NCBI GenBank assembly: GCA_026416065.1
Contig: JAOAFW010000033.1
Span: forward strand, 1 to 9,493
Direction of reading: 5' to 3'
DNA length: 9,493 nucleotides
Source of the DNA: Fimbriimonadales bacterium
Lineage (GTDB): Bacteria > Armatimonadota > Fimbriimonadia > Fimbriimonadales > GBS-DC
Part shown: positions 1-6,403 of the stretch, piece by piece
Position numbering within the stretch: position 1 is the stretch's first letter
Layout: each line of letters starts with the position of its first letter
Made by a program: the position numbers and the translations under genes
Notes under the pieces: model-generated
The model's database searches: none
The model's input: the letters and a program-made list of their open reading frames with translations, nothing else
Told to the model about the DNA's origin: nothing

Positions 1-817
1 ACTCCACTGTGTTCACCGCGCCCGTGTAGTTCGCGATGAAGTCATCCGCGCTTTGTGCGCCTAAGAAGTTTACGGGGGTCGGCGGACCGCAGGTAATCAC
101 TGCCGACGGAGTAGAGGGCAAACATCGGTTCCACGGCTGCTCGTTGTCCAGCGTACAGCTGGGACACAAGCCGCGAATGGTAGCAGAGTAGATGACGCCG
201 CTGGCAACGCACTGCACATCGCGCACATAGACGAACAGCCAGTTCACGCCCGCATTCAAGAGCGCAGCGGGCACAGCCACGACTGCAGATGACTGGTTGA
301 TGAAGTTGCCGCCACTGATGGGGAGCGCAACGCCATTAATGTAAATGCCTGCGGTGTTCGGACCGTTTGCGGGGTCGCCCAAACGGTCGTCCGCCGCCCA
401 GTGGAAAGTGAGCGTGACGGTTCCCTCGATAGGGCGACACGGCAACGAAAACCGCTGAGCGAACAGGATCGAGCCGGGCGTGCGGTTGGCGTTCACGGCA
501 ATCCATCGCGCCTGCGGATCGGCAGGCAGCTGGTTAATCCAGCCCGCGTGGGGTGTGACCACCGTTGCCGCACCACCGTTCTGCGCGGCGTTGAAGTCCG
601 CTGCGGTGAACGGTGCGAACCGCAACGGCTGCCCGCAAACCGTGGATGAGATGAAGTTCACCCCAGGTCCACTGCGCACGGTCACGCTAAATGGGTTCGC
701 TAAAAGAGAGGTCAGGCTCGCCATAGATAGAACGGCAAGCGTCACTGCGCTTCGCAACGCACGGCGAGAGGCTCCTCGCCAGCTAAAGCAAATTCCGGAT
801 GTTGCTCGGTCATGCAT
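1..817 (-). CDS. Exported protein of unknown function, C-terminus cut by the window edge
   Basis: An open frame runs without a stop from ATG at 817 down to base 2, giving at least 272 residues. A GGAGG ribosome binding site (827-831 on the plus strand) lies 9 nt before the ATG, which fixes the start. Residues 1-40 look like a Sec signal peptide: an Arg-rich n-region (R14 to R22), a hydrophobic core LAVLSMASLTSLLA and a likely cut after A40 before NP. The mature part (about 41-215) is rich in beta-prone segments and Asn/Gly turns, for example QRFSLP, GTVTLTFHW and AGIYINGVALP, as in secreted beta-sandwich proteins. Cysteines recur (C61, C127, C203, C218, C221, C232, C243), with a CPSC motif near 218 that may mark a domain boundary or disulfides. 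I recognise no family and see no catalytic motif. It is transcribed divergently from groESL; no clear promoter was found for it. Confidence 0.75.
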   Translation of the reverse strand, partial: MHDRATSGICFSWRGASRRALRSAVTLAVLSMASLTSLLANPFSVTVRSGPGVNFISSTVCGQPLRFAPFTAADFNAAQNGGAATVVTPHAGWINQLPADPQARWIAVNANRTPGSILFAQRFSLPCRPIEGTVTLTFHWAADDRLGDPANGPNTAGIYINGVALPISGGNFINQSSAVVAVPAALLNAGVNWLFVYVRDVQCVASGVIYSATIRGLCPSCTLDNEQPWNRCLPSTPSAVITCGPPTPVNFLGAQSADDFIANYTGAVNTVE

Positions 818-851
818 CGTTGTTTTCCTCCACACCCGTTAATGAATCAGG

Positions 852-870
852 CACTGAAAAACCACTGAAA
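852..870. repeat. Direct repeat CACTGAAA x2, 11-bp period
   Basis: CACTGAAA occurs at 852-859 and again at 863-870, separated by 3 nt, so the copies sit one helical turn apart. They lie 35-53 bp upstream of the ATG of the minus-strand exported protein and about 80 bp upstream of the groESL -35 box. Tandem octamers phased by one turn can be binding sites for a dimeric regulator, but two short copies could arise by chance and no known operator is recognised. Confidence 0.3.
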
Positions 871-947
871 GAGCGCTGGAGATCATGGGACATCCCGCAA
901 AAATACAGAATTCCAGCCGAATTTGCCCCAAACACCCCCTCCCCCCC

Positions 948-977
948 TTGACAAACCCTGTTGCTATAGGGTATAAA
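948..977 (+). promoter_or_regulatory. groESL housekeeping promoter (-35/-10)
   Basis: A perfect TTGACA (-35) at 948-953 and TATAAA (-10) at 972-977 are separated by 18 nt, close to the sigma-70/sigma-A optimum. Transcription would start near 983-986, just before the CIRCE operator, which is the usual arrangement for HrcA-repressed groESL. A C-rich tract (five Cs, a T, seven Cs, 935-947) directly abuts the -35 box. Confidence 0.8.
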
Positions 978-988
978 TAAAATCGCGT

Positions 989-1015
989 TCAGCACTCGCC
1001 CTTCGCGAGTGCTAA
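989..1015 (+). promoter_or_regulatory. CIRCE operator (HrcA binding site)
   Basis: This is an inverted repeat with arms TCAGCACTC (989-997) and GAGTGCTAA (1007-1015) and a 9-nt spacer. It matches the CIRCE consensus TTAGCACTC-N9-GAGTGCTAA in 17 of 18 arm positions; the only change is C for T at 990. It lies at about +5 from the predicted start, where bound HrcA would block transcription of groES-groEL; heat releases HrcA. hrcA itself is not in the window. Confidence 0.95.
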
Positions 1016-1065
1016 ATTTATGGCAGTCTGAAACCTTCATTCTCGGAGAAGGAGGTGTTGTGGAG

Positions 1066-1353
1066 ATGTTGAAACCAATTGGCGATCGAGTTGTGGTTCG
1101 ACCCAAATCGGCGGAGGAGACCACTCAGAGCGGGATTATCCTGCCCGACACCGCGAAAGAGCGACCTCAAGAGGGCGAGGTCATGGCGGTGGGCACTGGA
1201 CGTATTACGGACGATGGCAAAGTCGTCCCTCTCGAAGTGAAGGTTGGCGATAAGGTACTCTTCTCGAAGTATGGCGGCACAGAGATCAAAATCGGTGGCG
1301 AGGAATACATTATTTTACGCGAGGATGATATCTTAGCTGTCTTGGAAAACTAA
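1066..1353 (+). CDS. groES: Co-chaperonin GroES (Hsp10)
   Basis: This 95-residue protein has the usual GroES length. GroES forms a heptameric lid that caps the GroEL ring in the cytosol and encloses unfolded substrate during the ATP-driven folding cycle. The start is ATG 1066 because AAGGAGGTG (1049-1057) lies 8 nt upstream and the protein then begins MLKPIGDRVVVRP, the standard GroES opening. A GTG at 1009 is in frame but lies inside the CIRCE arm and is not credible. The mobile loop that contacts GroEL is visible as ETTQSGIILPDTA (about residues 18-30), followed by the conserved GTG, VGDKVLFSKYGGTEIK and YIILREDDILAVL blocks. It is first in the groESL operon, 23 nt ahead of groEL, under the CIRCE-controlled promoter. 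No anomaly was seen. Confidence 0.97.
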   Translation: MLKPIGDRVVVRPKSAEETTQSGIILPDTAKERPQEGEVMAVGTGRITDDGKVVPLEVKVGDKVLFSKYGGTEIKIGGEEYIILREDDILAVLEN

Positions 1354-1376
1354 GCGCACGGAGGTGATAGCGAGCG

Positions 1377-2987
1377 ATGGCTGCGAAGGAAATCTTATAT
1401 ACAGAGCAGGCGCGACAGGCGTTGGAGCGAGGCGTAGACACGATAGCGAACGCAGTTAAGGTCACTCTCGGACCGCGAGGCAGGAATGTCGTTTTAGAGA
1501 AAAAATTCGGTTCCCCGACCGTTATCAACGACGGCGTAACAATTGCGAAAGAAATCGAATTAGAGGACCGCTTTGAGAACATGGGCGCACAACTCGTGCG
1601 CGAAGTCGCCTCCAAGACCAACGATGTGGCAGGCGACGGAACCACGACCGCTACCGTGCTGGCGCAAGCTATCTTCAAGGAAGGGCTGAAAGCCGTCGCC
1701 GCAGGCGCAAACCCGATGTATGTCAAGCGCGGCATCGATAAGGCGGTCGAGGCTGCTGTGAACTTCATCAAAGAGACCGCCACACAAATTGAAGGGCGCG
1801 CGGCTGTTGAGCAGGTCGCCACCATTTCCGCGAACGATGCCACAATCGGCACGGTCGTCGCCGACGCCATCGAGAAGGTCACCAAAGACGGCGTGATTAC
1901 CGTCGAGGAATCCAAAGGCACGGAGACGACGCTCGATGTGGTGGAGGGCATGCGCTTTGACCGCGGCTACATCTCGCCCTACTTCATCACCGACCCCGAG
2001 CGCATGGAAGCGGTGCTGGAAGAGCCGTACATCCTGCTTTATGATAAGAAAATCAGCGCGGCGCAGGATTTGATTCCCGTGCTGGAGCAGGTTGTACGTG
2101 CGGGACGCCCGCTGGTAATTGTCGCTGAGGACATGGAGGGCGAGGCACTGGCAACGCTGGTAGTGAACAAGCTGCGTGGCGTGTTCCAGTGCGCCGCTGT
2201 GAAAGCGCCCGGCTTCGGCGAGCGACGCAAGGCGATGATGGAAGACATCGCCATTCTCACGGGCGGTACCTTCATCACGGAAGATTTGGGCATCAAGCTG
2301 GAGAATGTGAAACTGGATCAGCTCGGACGCGCCGAGAAGGTGGTCATCGAGAAGGAGCATACGACCATCGTCGGCGGCAAGGGCAAGCCCGAAGCGATTC
2401 AGGGACGCATCCAGCAAATCCGCAAGCAGATTGAGACCACCGAGTCCGACTACGACCGCGAGAAGCTGCAGGAGCGACTGGCGAAGCTCGCGGGTGGCGT
2501 GGCGGTCATCAAAGTCGGCGCAGCCACCGAGACTGAGCTGAAGGAGAAGAAGGCGCGCTTTGAGGACGCCATCAACGCCACCAAAGCCGCACTGGAGGAA
2601 GGTATCGTGCCCGGCGGCGGTGTGACGCTCGTGAACGCCATCAAAGCCCTCGACAGCCTGCAGGTGGACGGCGACGAGAAAATCGGCGTGCACATCATTC
2701 GCCGCGCCCTCGAGGAGCCGCTGCGCCAAATCGCCAACAACGCGGGCGTGGAAGGCTCGGTCATCGTCGAGAAAGTTAAGGAACTGCCGAACGCTCAGGG
2801 CTACAACGCCGCCACAGGCGAGTTCGTGAACATGGTCGAGGCGGGCATTATCGACCCGGCGAAGGGGACGCGCACCGCGCTCGAGAACGCCGCGTCCATC
2901 GCCTCAATGCTACTCACCACGGAAGCGCTCGTGGCGGAACTGCCTGAGGAGAAGAACGGCAAGAAGACTTCACCATCCCCCTACTGA
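1377..2987 (+). CDS. groEL: Chaperonin GroEL (Hsp60)
   Basis: This 536-residue protein is the ATP-dependent chaperonin that forms double heptameric rings with GroES and folds cytosolic proteins. ATG 1377 has GGAGGTGA (1360-1367) 9 nt upstream, and the protein opens MAAKEI as expected. The equatorial ATP site is intact: LGPRGRNV at 31-38, D52 in NDG, and GDGTTTAT at 86-93 with D87, matching the E. coli metal and catalytic aspartates. The later catalytic Asp is D397 in RFEDAINAT, followed by EEGIVPGGG (407-415). The apical and intermediate domains occupy roughly 135-405. The end is unusual: instead of the flexible Gly-Gly-Met tail common in GroELs, it closes with EEKNGKKTSPSPY. It is co-transcribed with groES and ends 28 nt before an intrinsic terminator. 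The 389-aa opposite-strand frame inside it is a coding shadow. Confidence 0.98.
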   Translation: MAAKEILYTEQARQALERGVDTIANAVKVTLGPRGRNVVLEKKFGSPTVINDGVTIAKEIELEDRFENMGAQLVREVASKTNDVAGDGTTTATVLAQAIFKEGLKAVAAGANPMYVKRGIDKAVEAAVNFIKETATQIEGRAAVEQVATISANDATIGTVVADAIEKVTKDGVITVEESKGTETTLDVVEGMRFDRGYISPYFITDPERMEAVLEEPYILLYDKKISAAQDLIPVLEQVVRAGRPLVIVAEDMEGEALATLVVNKLRGVFQCAAVKAPGFGERRKAMMEDIAILTGGTFITEDLGIKLENVKLDQLGRAEKVVIEKEHTTIVGGKGKPEAIQGRIQQIRKQIETTESDYDREKLQERLAKLAGGVAVIKVGAATETELKEKKARFEDAINATKAALEEGIVPGGGVTLVNAIKALDSLQVDGDEKIGVHIIRRALEEPLRQIANNAGVEGSVIVEKVKELPNAQGYNAATGEFVNMVEAGIIDPAKGTRTALENAASIASMLLTTEALVAELPEEKNGKKTSPSPY

Positions 2988-3014
2988 CACACACAGACCA
3001 CTCACCCCCCAATA

Positions 3015-3044
3015 GCCGGGGCTGAAAAGCCCCGGCATTTTTTT
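3015..3044 (+). terminator. Rho-independent terminator of groESL
   Basis: A perfect 9-bp GC-rich stem, GCCGGGGCT (3015-3023) with AGCCCCGGC (3028-3036), is closed by a GAAA tetraloop and followed by A and seven Ts (3038-3044). It lies 28 nt after the groEL stop. The minus-strand reading has no T tract after the stem, so it should act only on plus-strand transcription. Confidence 0.95.
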
Positions 3045-3081
3045 ACTCACACCCCAATCACGCATTTCTCGCGGAGTTCAC

Positions 3082-3186
3082 ATGCATGAATACGGCTGGA
3101 ATTCAGAAAAGGTTTCTGGTGTCATCGAACGACTCATCGGGAATCGCCCCAAATTGGCAGGTGCAGTTCTCCTATTTGTGCTGTAA
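3082..3186 (+). CDS. Doubtful 34-residue small ORF
   Basis: ATG 3082 follows GGAG (3073-3076) at a short 5-nt spacing and opens a 34-codon frame ending in TAA at 3184-3186. The product would be MHEYGWNSEKVSG and so on, ending in a hydrophobic stretch (LAGAVLLFVL), which could be a small membrane peptide. It lies after the groESL terminator and ahead of the convergent ApbE gene, with no clear promoter of its own. It may equally be chance. It is listed because it is the only candidate in the 3045-3241 spacer, where I see nothing else. Confidence 0.2.
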   Translation: MHEYGWNSEKVSGVIERLIGNRPKLAGAVLLFVL

Positions 3187-3241
3187 GGGACGGGCATTCT
3201 ATCCCAGCACAGAAGGGTAATCTCTTCTTAGGGGGATCTAT

Positions 3242-4117
3242 CTACACGAGTTCACGGGTCAGAACAGTTATGTGAGCGTTCCTGTAAAATCGCTCCAGAC
3301 GCTTTGCGTCAGGCTCACCCAGTACCGCCGCGGCGGTGGCGAGGCTATCGGCAGTGATTCCGTCGCGTGCACGCACGCGCGCCAGCACCAGTTTGGTTAG
3401 ACCGAGTCCCGTACGGGGGTCGATAATATGGGCGTAGCGCACCCCGTCAACCTCCACAAATTGCTCCGTACTACCCGAAGTAGACAGGGCAGTGTTGGAT
3501 AACAGGATTGTCCCGTCCTCCATCAGTTCAACACGCCACCCCCTTTCTCCCGGCGGCGCGTCGCCTGCTACGATATCGCCGCCCATCTGGATCAGGGCGC
3601 GCGTGATCCCATGTTTATGTAAAACCCGCAATGCCCAGTCGCACGCATACCCTTTGGCGATACCCCCCAGGTCGAGCTGCATTCCGTCTGCTTTTAGGCG
3701 CACGGCGCGACGGGGCAAACTGAGTTCCATCAGTGAATAGCCTGAACGCGCTCGCGCCGTGCGCAGGGTCGCTTCATCGGGCAGTTTGCCTGTGCGTCTC
3801 GCTTCGCGCCATAGGCGCACTAATGCGCCGATGGTCACATCGAACGCGCCGCCTGTTTGCTCCGCCAGCTTCTGCCCACGCCATAACACATAAAATAATT
3901 CGGGGCTGACTTTCACCCAGCGTCCGATGGCGCGCTGACAGACCAAGTTCAGCTCGCTGTCGGTGCGGTAGTCGCTCATGATTTGCTCCAAAGCACTGAG
4001 GCGCGCGTAGGCGGCGCGGCACGCTCGCACCGCCCTATCCTCATCGGGGGCGTAGACGACAATCCGCGCGTCCACGCCCATGCGGATTTGCGTGAACTCG
4101 AACCGCTGGAGCTGCAT
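3242..4117 (-). CDS. apbE: FAD:protein FMN transferase, ApbE family
   Basis: This 291-residue protein belongs to the ApbE family, Mg-dependent enzymes that transfer FMN from FAD onto a Thr or Ser of target flavoproteins such as NqrB/NqrC, RnfD/RnfG or FMN-binding-domain proteins. Family motifs appear in order: MSDYRTDSELN (47-57), GAFDVTIGALVRLW (90-103), LDLGGIAKGYACD (148-160), MGGDI (178-182), STSG (212-215), HIIDPRTG (230-237) and ADSLATAA (256-263), with D257 and T261 as likely metal ligands. Many relatives are periplasmic lipoproteins. This one starts directly at the first core strand with no signal peptide or lipobox, so a cytosolic location is inferred. The start ATG 4117 is 17 nt after the phosphoesterase stop. 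Its GGGAG is almost adjacent to the ATG, so translational coupling is likely. No flavinylation target is seen in the window. Confidence 0.94.
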   Translation of the reverse strand: MQLQRFEFTQIRMGVDARIVVYAPDEDRAVRACRAAYARLSALEQIMSDYRTDSELNLVCQRAIGRWVKVSPELFYVLWRGQKLAEQTGGAFDVTIGALVRLWREARRTGKLPDEATLRTARARSGYSLMELSLPRRAVRLKADGMQLDLGGIAKGYACDWALRVLHKHGITRALIQMGGDIVAGDAPPGERGWRVELMEDGTILLSNTALSTSGSTEQFVEVDGVRYAHIIDPRTGLGLTKLVLARVRARDGITADSLATAAAVLGEPDAKRLERFYRNAHITVLTRELV

Positions 4118-4134
4118 TCTCCCTGCAGGATACC

Positions 4135-5697
4135 TCAGCGCACGCGAATCACGCGCCGGTCAACGAACTCATCGCCGAACAGGTTGCGCACGCGCACTTC
4201 TATCGGGTGGAACCCGCGTGGCAGGTTCGGCGGCAGGTTCGCTCGCCAGAGATGCACTGCAGGGTTAATCCCTGGCAGGGGTCTGCCCGGCAGTTTGAAC
4301 TCCTGCTCCTGCTGTTTGAGCGTGGCGTAGGCGGGGTCGGGTGTGTCCATGACCTGCTGCAGGCGGACCCAGTCGCCCTCACCAACACGCATCTCCACCG
4401 TACAGAACTGCGAGCCGAAGAAGTAGTTCACCAGCACGGGCGTCTCACCCGTTTTAGCGGCTTCAACTTCATCTAAGGTATAGATGTGCATCTGGTAGTC
4501 GACGGGGCGGCGCGCCGCCTGATAGCGTACTCGATAGCGATTCCGGTTCACATCCAGCCACAGGTAGCCGTTGGGCGTGCCATCACGCATCGTGGTGTGC
4601 GGAATGCCTACTGGGTCGGGTGCGCCCGTCCACCAGCTGCCGCAGACCGTCACGGCATTGATATGGTGATGGGGTGCCCGCCCTTTCCAGCCCATGTCCG
4701 CGCCGAAGAAGCGATGCTGCTGCACGTGGGTATGCGCTGAGAACGAAAGTGTGTTCGGGAATGGCGCGAGCAACTCAAACACCTGCCGTCGCTCGGCGTC
4801 GGGCCATTCCCACATCGGGATGTGCATCAGCAACACGACGAAATCGTTGCGGTTCACATGGAGCAGATAGTTGCGGATGAACCCAATCTGCTTTTCGCCC
4901 AGCCCTGCCACATAGCGACCACGCTGTCCCTCACGCTCGCCCTGCCACACCACGTCGTCCAGCACTAGGTAGTGGGTGCGCCCCCACTGAAACGCGTAAT
5001 AGTTCGGTCCGAAGTAACGGTGCCAGGTCTCGTCGCTGTGCTGGTCATCGGGCGAATCGAAGTTGATGTCGTGGTTGCCCAGTACGTAGTAGATAGGGAC
5101 GCCTATCTGTCCCATCATCGCCGTCAGTGCAGGAAACAGGTTCAGGTCATCGAACAGCACATCGCCCAGCACCACACCAAACGCCGCTTCTTTCGTACCG
5201 ATTAGCTCGCGCACGACATCACGCCCGATATAGAACACCTCTGTCAGGTCTCGCGGCTGTGTGTCGCCGAACATCAACGCACTGTATCGGTCCGACTCGC
5301 GCTGAGGATAGAGAGGAAAATCCACCGACGCCGGCAGTGCTCCCGTTGGGCGGACGCCCCCGTAGCGCACCGGTATCGAGCCACTCGGCTTGTGAACGTA
5401 GTAAAAACGAGGCACATTCTCTTCAGAAACGGGCGTCATCCACCCGCGCGGCTTGACCACGAACAGGATAGTGTCATCGTCCACAGAGAGGCGATAGCGT
5501 CCCTGTGCATCGGTTTTTACGACCTCGCGCTGATTGGAAACCAGCACATTCGGCACGCCCGGCTCGCCTGCGTCGCGAATCCCGTTGCGGTTGCGGTCGT
5601 GGAATACTACGCCCGTCGCCATCTGCTGCGCCAGCGCGCTCAAGGCAAAACTCAGCACCAGCCCTACAAACCCAAAACGCCAGATTGTGATGCGCAT
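4135..5697 (-). CDS. Secreted calcineurin-like phosphoesterase with SdrD-B-like N-terminal module
   Basis: I take ATG 5697 as the start (520 residues) because it gives a clean signal peptide: MRITIWRF, a hydrophobic core to about residue 23 (ALA before QQ). A GTG at 5712 would add five residues (MYYLR). Residues about 29-80 form a short beta module with the SdrD-B-type pattern DRNRNGIRDAGEPGVPNVLV, a calcium-binding-like, prealbumin-type fold typical of surface proteins. The phosphoesterase core follows with its metal motifs: GDTQ (144-147), GDVLFDD (178-184), GNHD (207-210), H292 in LLMHIP, and H322/H324 in SAHTH. About 345-520 resembles the C-terminal domain found on such enzymes (MetallophosN-Metallophos-MetallophosC layout). 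It probably hydrolyses phosphoesters outside the membrane; the substrate is unknown. It is first of a two-gene unit with apbE and divergent from the ferritin-like gene. No Shine-Dalgarno is visible before either start. Confidence 0.92.
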   Translation of the reverse strand: MRITIWRFGFVGLVLSFALSALAQQMATGVVFHDRNRNGIRDAGEPGVPNVLVSNQREVVKTDAQGRYRLSVDDDTILFVVKPRGWMTPVSEENVPRFYYVHKPSGSIPVRYGGVRPTGALPASVDFPLYPQRESDRYSALMFGDTQPRDLTEVFYIGRDVVRELIGTKEAAFGVVLGDVLFDDLNLFPALTAMMGQIGVPIYYVLGNHDINFDSPDDQHSDETWHRYFGPNYYAFQWGRTHYLVLDDVVWQGEREGQRGRYVAGLGEKQIGFIRNYLLHVNRNDFVVLLMHIPMWEWPDAERRQVFELLAPFPNTLSFSAHTHVQQHRFFGADMGWKGRAPHHHINAVTVCGSWWTGAPDPVGIPHTTMRDGTPNGYLWLDVNRNRYRVRYQAARRPVDYQMHIYTLDEVEAAKTGETPVLVNYFFGSQFCTVEMRVGEGDWVRLQQVMDTPDPAYATLKQQEQEFKLPGRPLPGINPAVHLWRANLPPNLPRGFHPIEVRVRNLFGDEFVDRRVIRVR

Positions 5698-5709
5698 GCG
5701 TAGATAATA
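5698..5709 (-). promoter_or_regulatory. Possible -10 element for a leaderless phosphoesterase mRNA
   Basis: On the minus strand TATTAT (5709-5704) ends exactly 6 nt before ATG 5697. There is no Shine-Dalgarno upstream of the ATG, and the -35 region at 16-18 nt spacing is poor. A -10 box this close would start the transcript at or next to the ATG, as in leaderless mRNAs. If the alternative GTG 5712 is the true start, TATTAT is coding sequence and this call fails. Confidence 0.3.
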
Positions 5710-5777
5710 CACGATGGGAATGTAAAGGCGAGGTTAAGCCCTGCAAAGATGGGGTAAACTACCATTGGAGGTTGGCT

Positions 5778-6200
5778 ATGTCAATTAAGGAACAGCTGAT
5801 TGAGGGACTGAATACCGACCTGTCGAACGAGTATCAGGCGATTATCACCTACATTACCTACGGCGCGACCGTAACGGGCATCTATCGTGAGGAGATGAAG
5901 GAGTTCTTTATGCGTGAGGTTCCCGACGAGCTGCGCCACGCTGAATATCTGGCGAACAAAATCGCCGCACTGGGCGGGACGCCGATTACCACGCCCGTGG
6001 CGGTGCCCCCCGCCACCGACCTGAAGCAGATGCTGCTGAATGTCCACCGTGCGGAGGAGGAGACCATCGCGCGCTACCTGCAACGCCGTGAACAGGCAGA
6101 GCAGCTCGGCGACTTCGGACTGGTGAACGACCTGGAGGAAATCATCTCAGACGAAACAAAGCACAAAGAGGCCATCGAGATGATTCTCAGGGGATTGTAG
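5778..6200 (+). CDS. Ferritin-like diiron protein (bacterioferritin/ferritin-like domain)
   Basis: This 140-residue protein has the pattern of a ferritin-like four-helix bundle, which binds a diiron centre and typically stores or oxidises iron in the cytosol. Candidate ligands are in family positions: E18 (helix A, SNEYQAI), E51 and H54 (ELRH, helix B), one of E93-E95 (helix C, RAEEET), and E126 with H129 (DETKH, helix D). ATG 5778 is chosen over an in-frame TTG at 5772 because GGAGG (5767-5771) is 6 nt upstream. It is slightly shorter than typical bacterioferritin (about 155-160 residues), and a heme-ligand Met cannot be assigned safely. A Dps-like or other ferritin-like subfamily remains possible. 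It is divergent from the phosphoesterase across about 80 bp. TAAACT (5755-5760) is a weak -10 candidate; no Fur box was recognised. Confidence 0.88.
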   Translation: MSIKEQLIEGLNTDLSNEYQAIITYITYGATVTGIYREEMKEFFMREVPDELRHAEYLANKIAALGGTPITTPVAVPPATDLKQMLLNVHRAEEETIARYLQRREQAEQLGDFGLVNDLEEIISDETKHKEAIEMILRGL

Positions 6201-6201
6201 T

Positions 6202-6230
6202 TTCACTAACGCCTGCCTGAAGGGTATAAT
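6202..6230 (+). promoter_or_regulatory. Predicted promoter for the trpE leader transcript
   Basis: A perfect -10 TATAAT at 6225-6230 is preceded, at 17 nt, by TTCACT (6202-6207), a 4-of-6 match to the -35 consensus. Transcription would start near 6237, giving about 200 nt of untranslated leader before trpE. The box begins just after the ferritin-like gene stop (6198-6200), so trpE is probably transcribed independently. Confidence 0.6.
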
Positions 6231-6236
6231 CTCAGT

Positions 6237-6400
6237 GTGCCCATCATCACCGTTGCCTTAGAAAAGTGGGAGGCGTTGCTGAATTAACACCTCAAATGGC
6301 GGGAGCGTCCCGGCGCGCTGACCGGCTCCAATGAATGTCCCCTGATACGAAGGGACTCCCCGAACAGCTGCAGGTCGAGGGCGCTTCGGCAAGGGGTATT
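6237..6400 (+). promoter_or_regulatory. Structured trpE leader with competing hairpins
   Basis: The leader holds repeated GGGA/TCCC elements that can pair in several ways. Hairpin A pairs CGGGA (6300-6304) with TCCCG (6308-6312). Hairpin B pairs GGAGC (6302-6306) with GCTCC (6325-6329) and excludes A. Hairpin C pairs GTCCC (6337-6341) with GGGAC (6352-6356). CCCC at 6358-6361 can pair with GGGG at 6393-6396, the Shine-Dalgarno of the uORF before trpE. There is no T tract, so a classic attenuation terminator is absent; control of translation or Rho access would fit better. A GTG at 6237 opens a 16-codon frame (one Trp codon, stop 6285-6287) that would be leaderless. No known riboswitch or T-box consensus was recognised. 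The evidence is base pairing seen by eye only. Confidence 0.35.
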
Positions 6401-6403
6401 CAG

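Noticed and set aside
480..842. Plus-strand 120-aa frame near the left edge
   Set aside because: It is a shadow of the exported-protein gene on the minus strand; it has no ribosome site and no recognisable protein character.
887..896. Short palindrome GGGACATCCC upstream of groES
   Set aside because: Four-base arms with a 2-nt gap are too short to separate from chance, and no matching regulator site is known to me.
1009..1065. N-terminal extension of GroES from GTG 1009
   Set aside because: The GTG is inside the CIRCE right arm, and the ATG at 1066 has an ideal Shine-Dalgarno and begins the conserved GroES sequence.
810..1124. Minus-strand frame spanning the groES start and CIRCE
   Set aside because: It overlaps the groES start region, the promoter and the CIRCE operator, while the real minus-strand gene uses another frame with a good ribosome site at 827-831.
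1560..2729. Long 389-aa open frame on the minus strand inside groEL
   Set aside because: It lies wholly antisense to a fully conserved GroEL, its protein resembles no family, and long shadow frames are expected opposite GC-rich conserved genes.
6237..6287. Classic trp leader peptide with attenuation
   Set aside because: The only candidate frame has a single Trp codon and no ribosome site, and no terminator with a T tract follows; at most it is an odd leaderless peptide.
6337..6356. Hammerhead-ribozyme-like string CTGATACGAA in the trpE leader
   Set aside because: There is no stem II between the CTGA and GAA parts, and the flanking GTCCC/GGGAC strands pair with each other as a simple hairpin, which is the wrong topology for a hammerhead.
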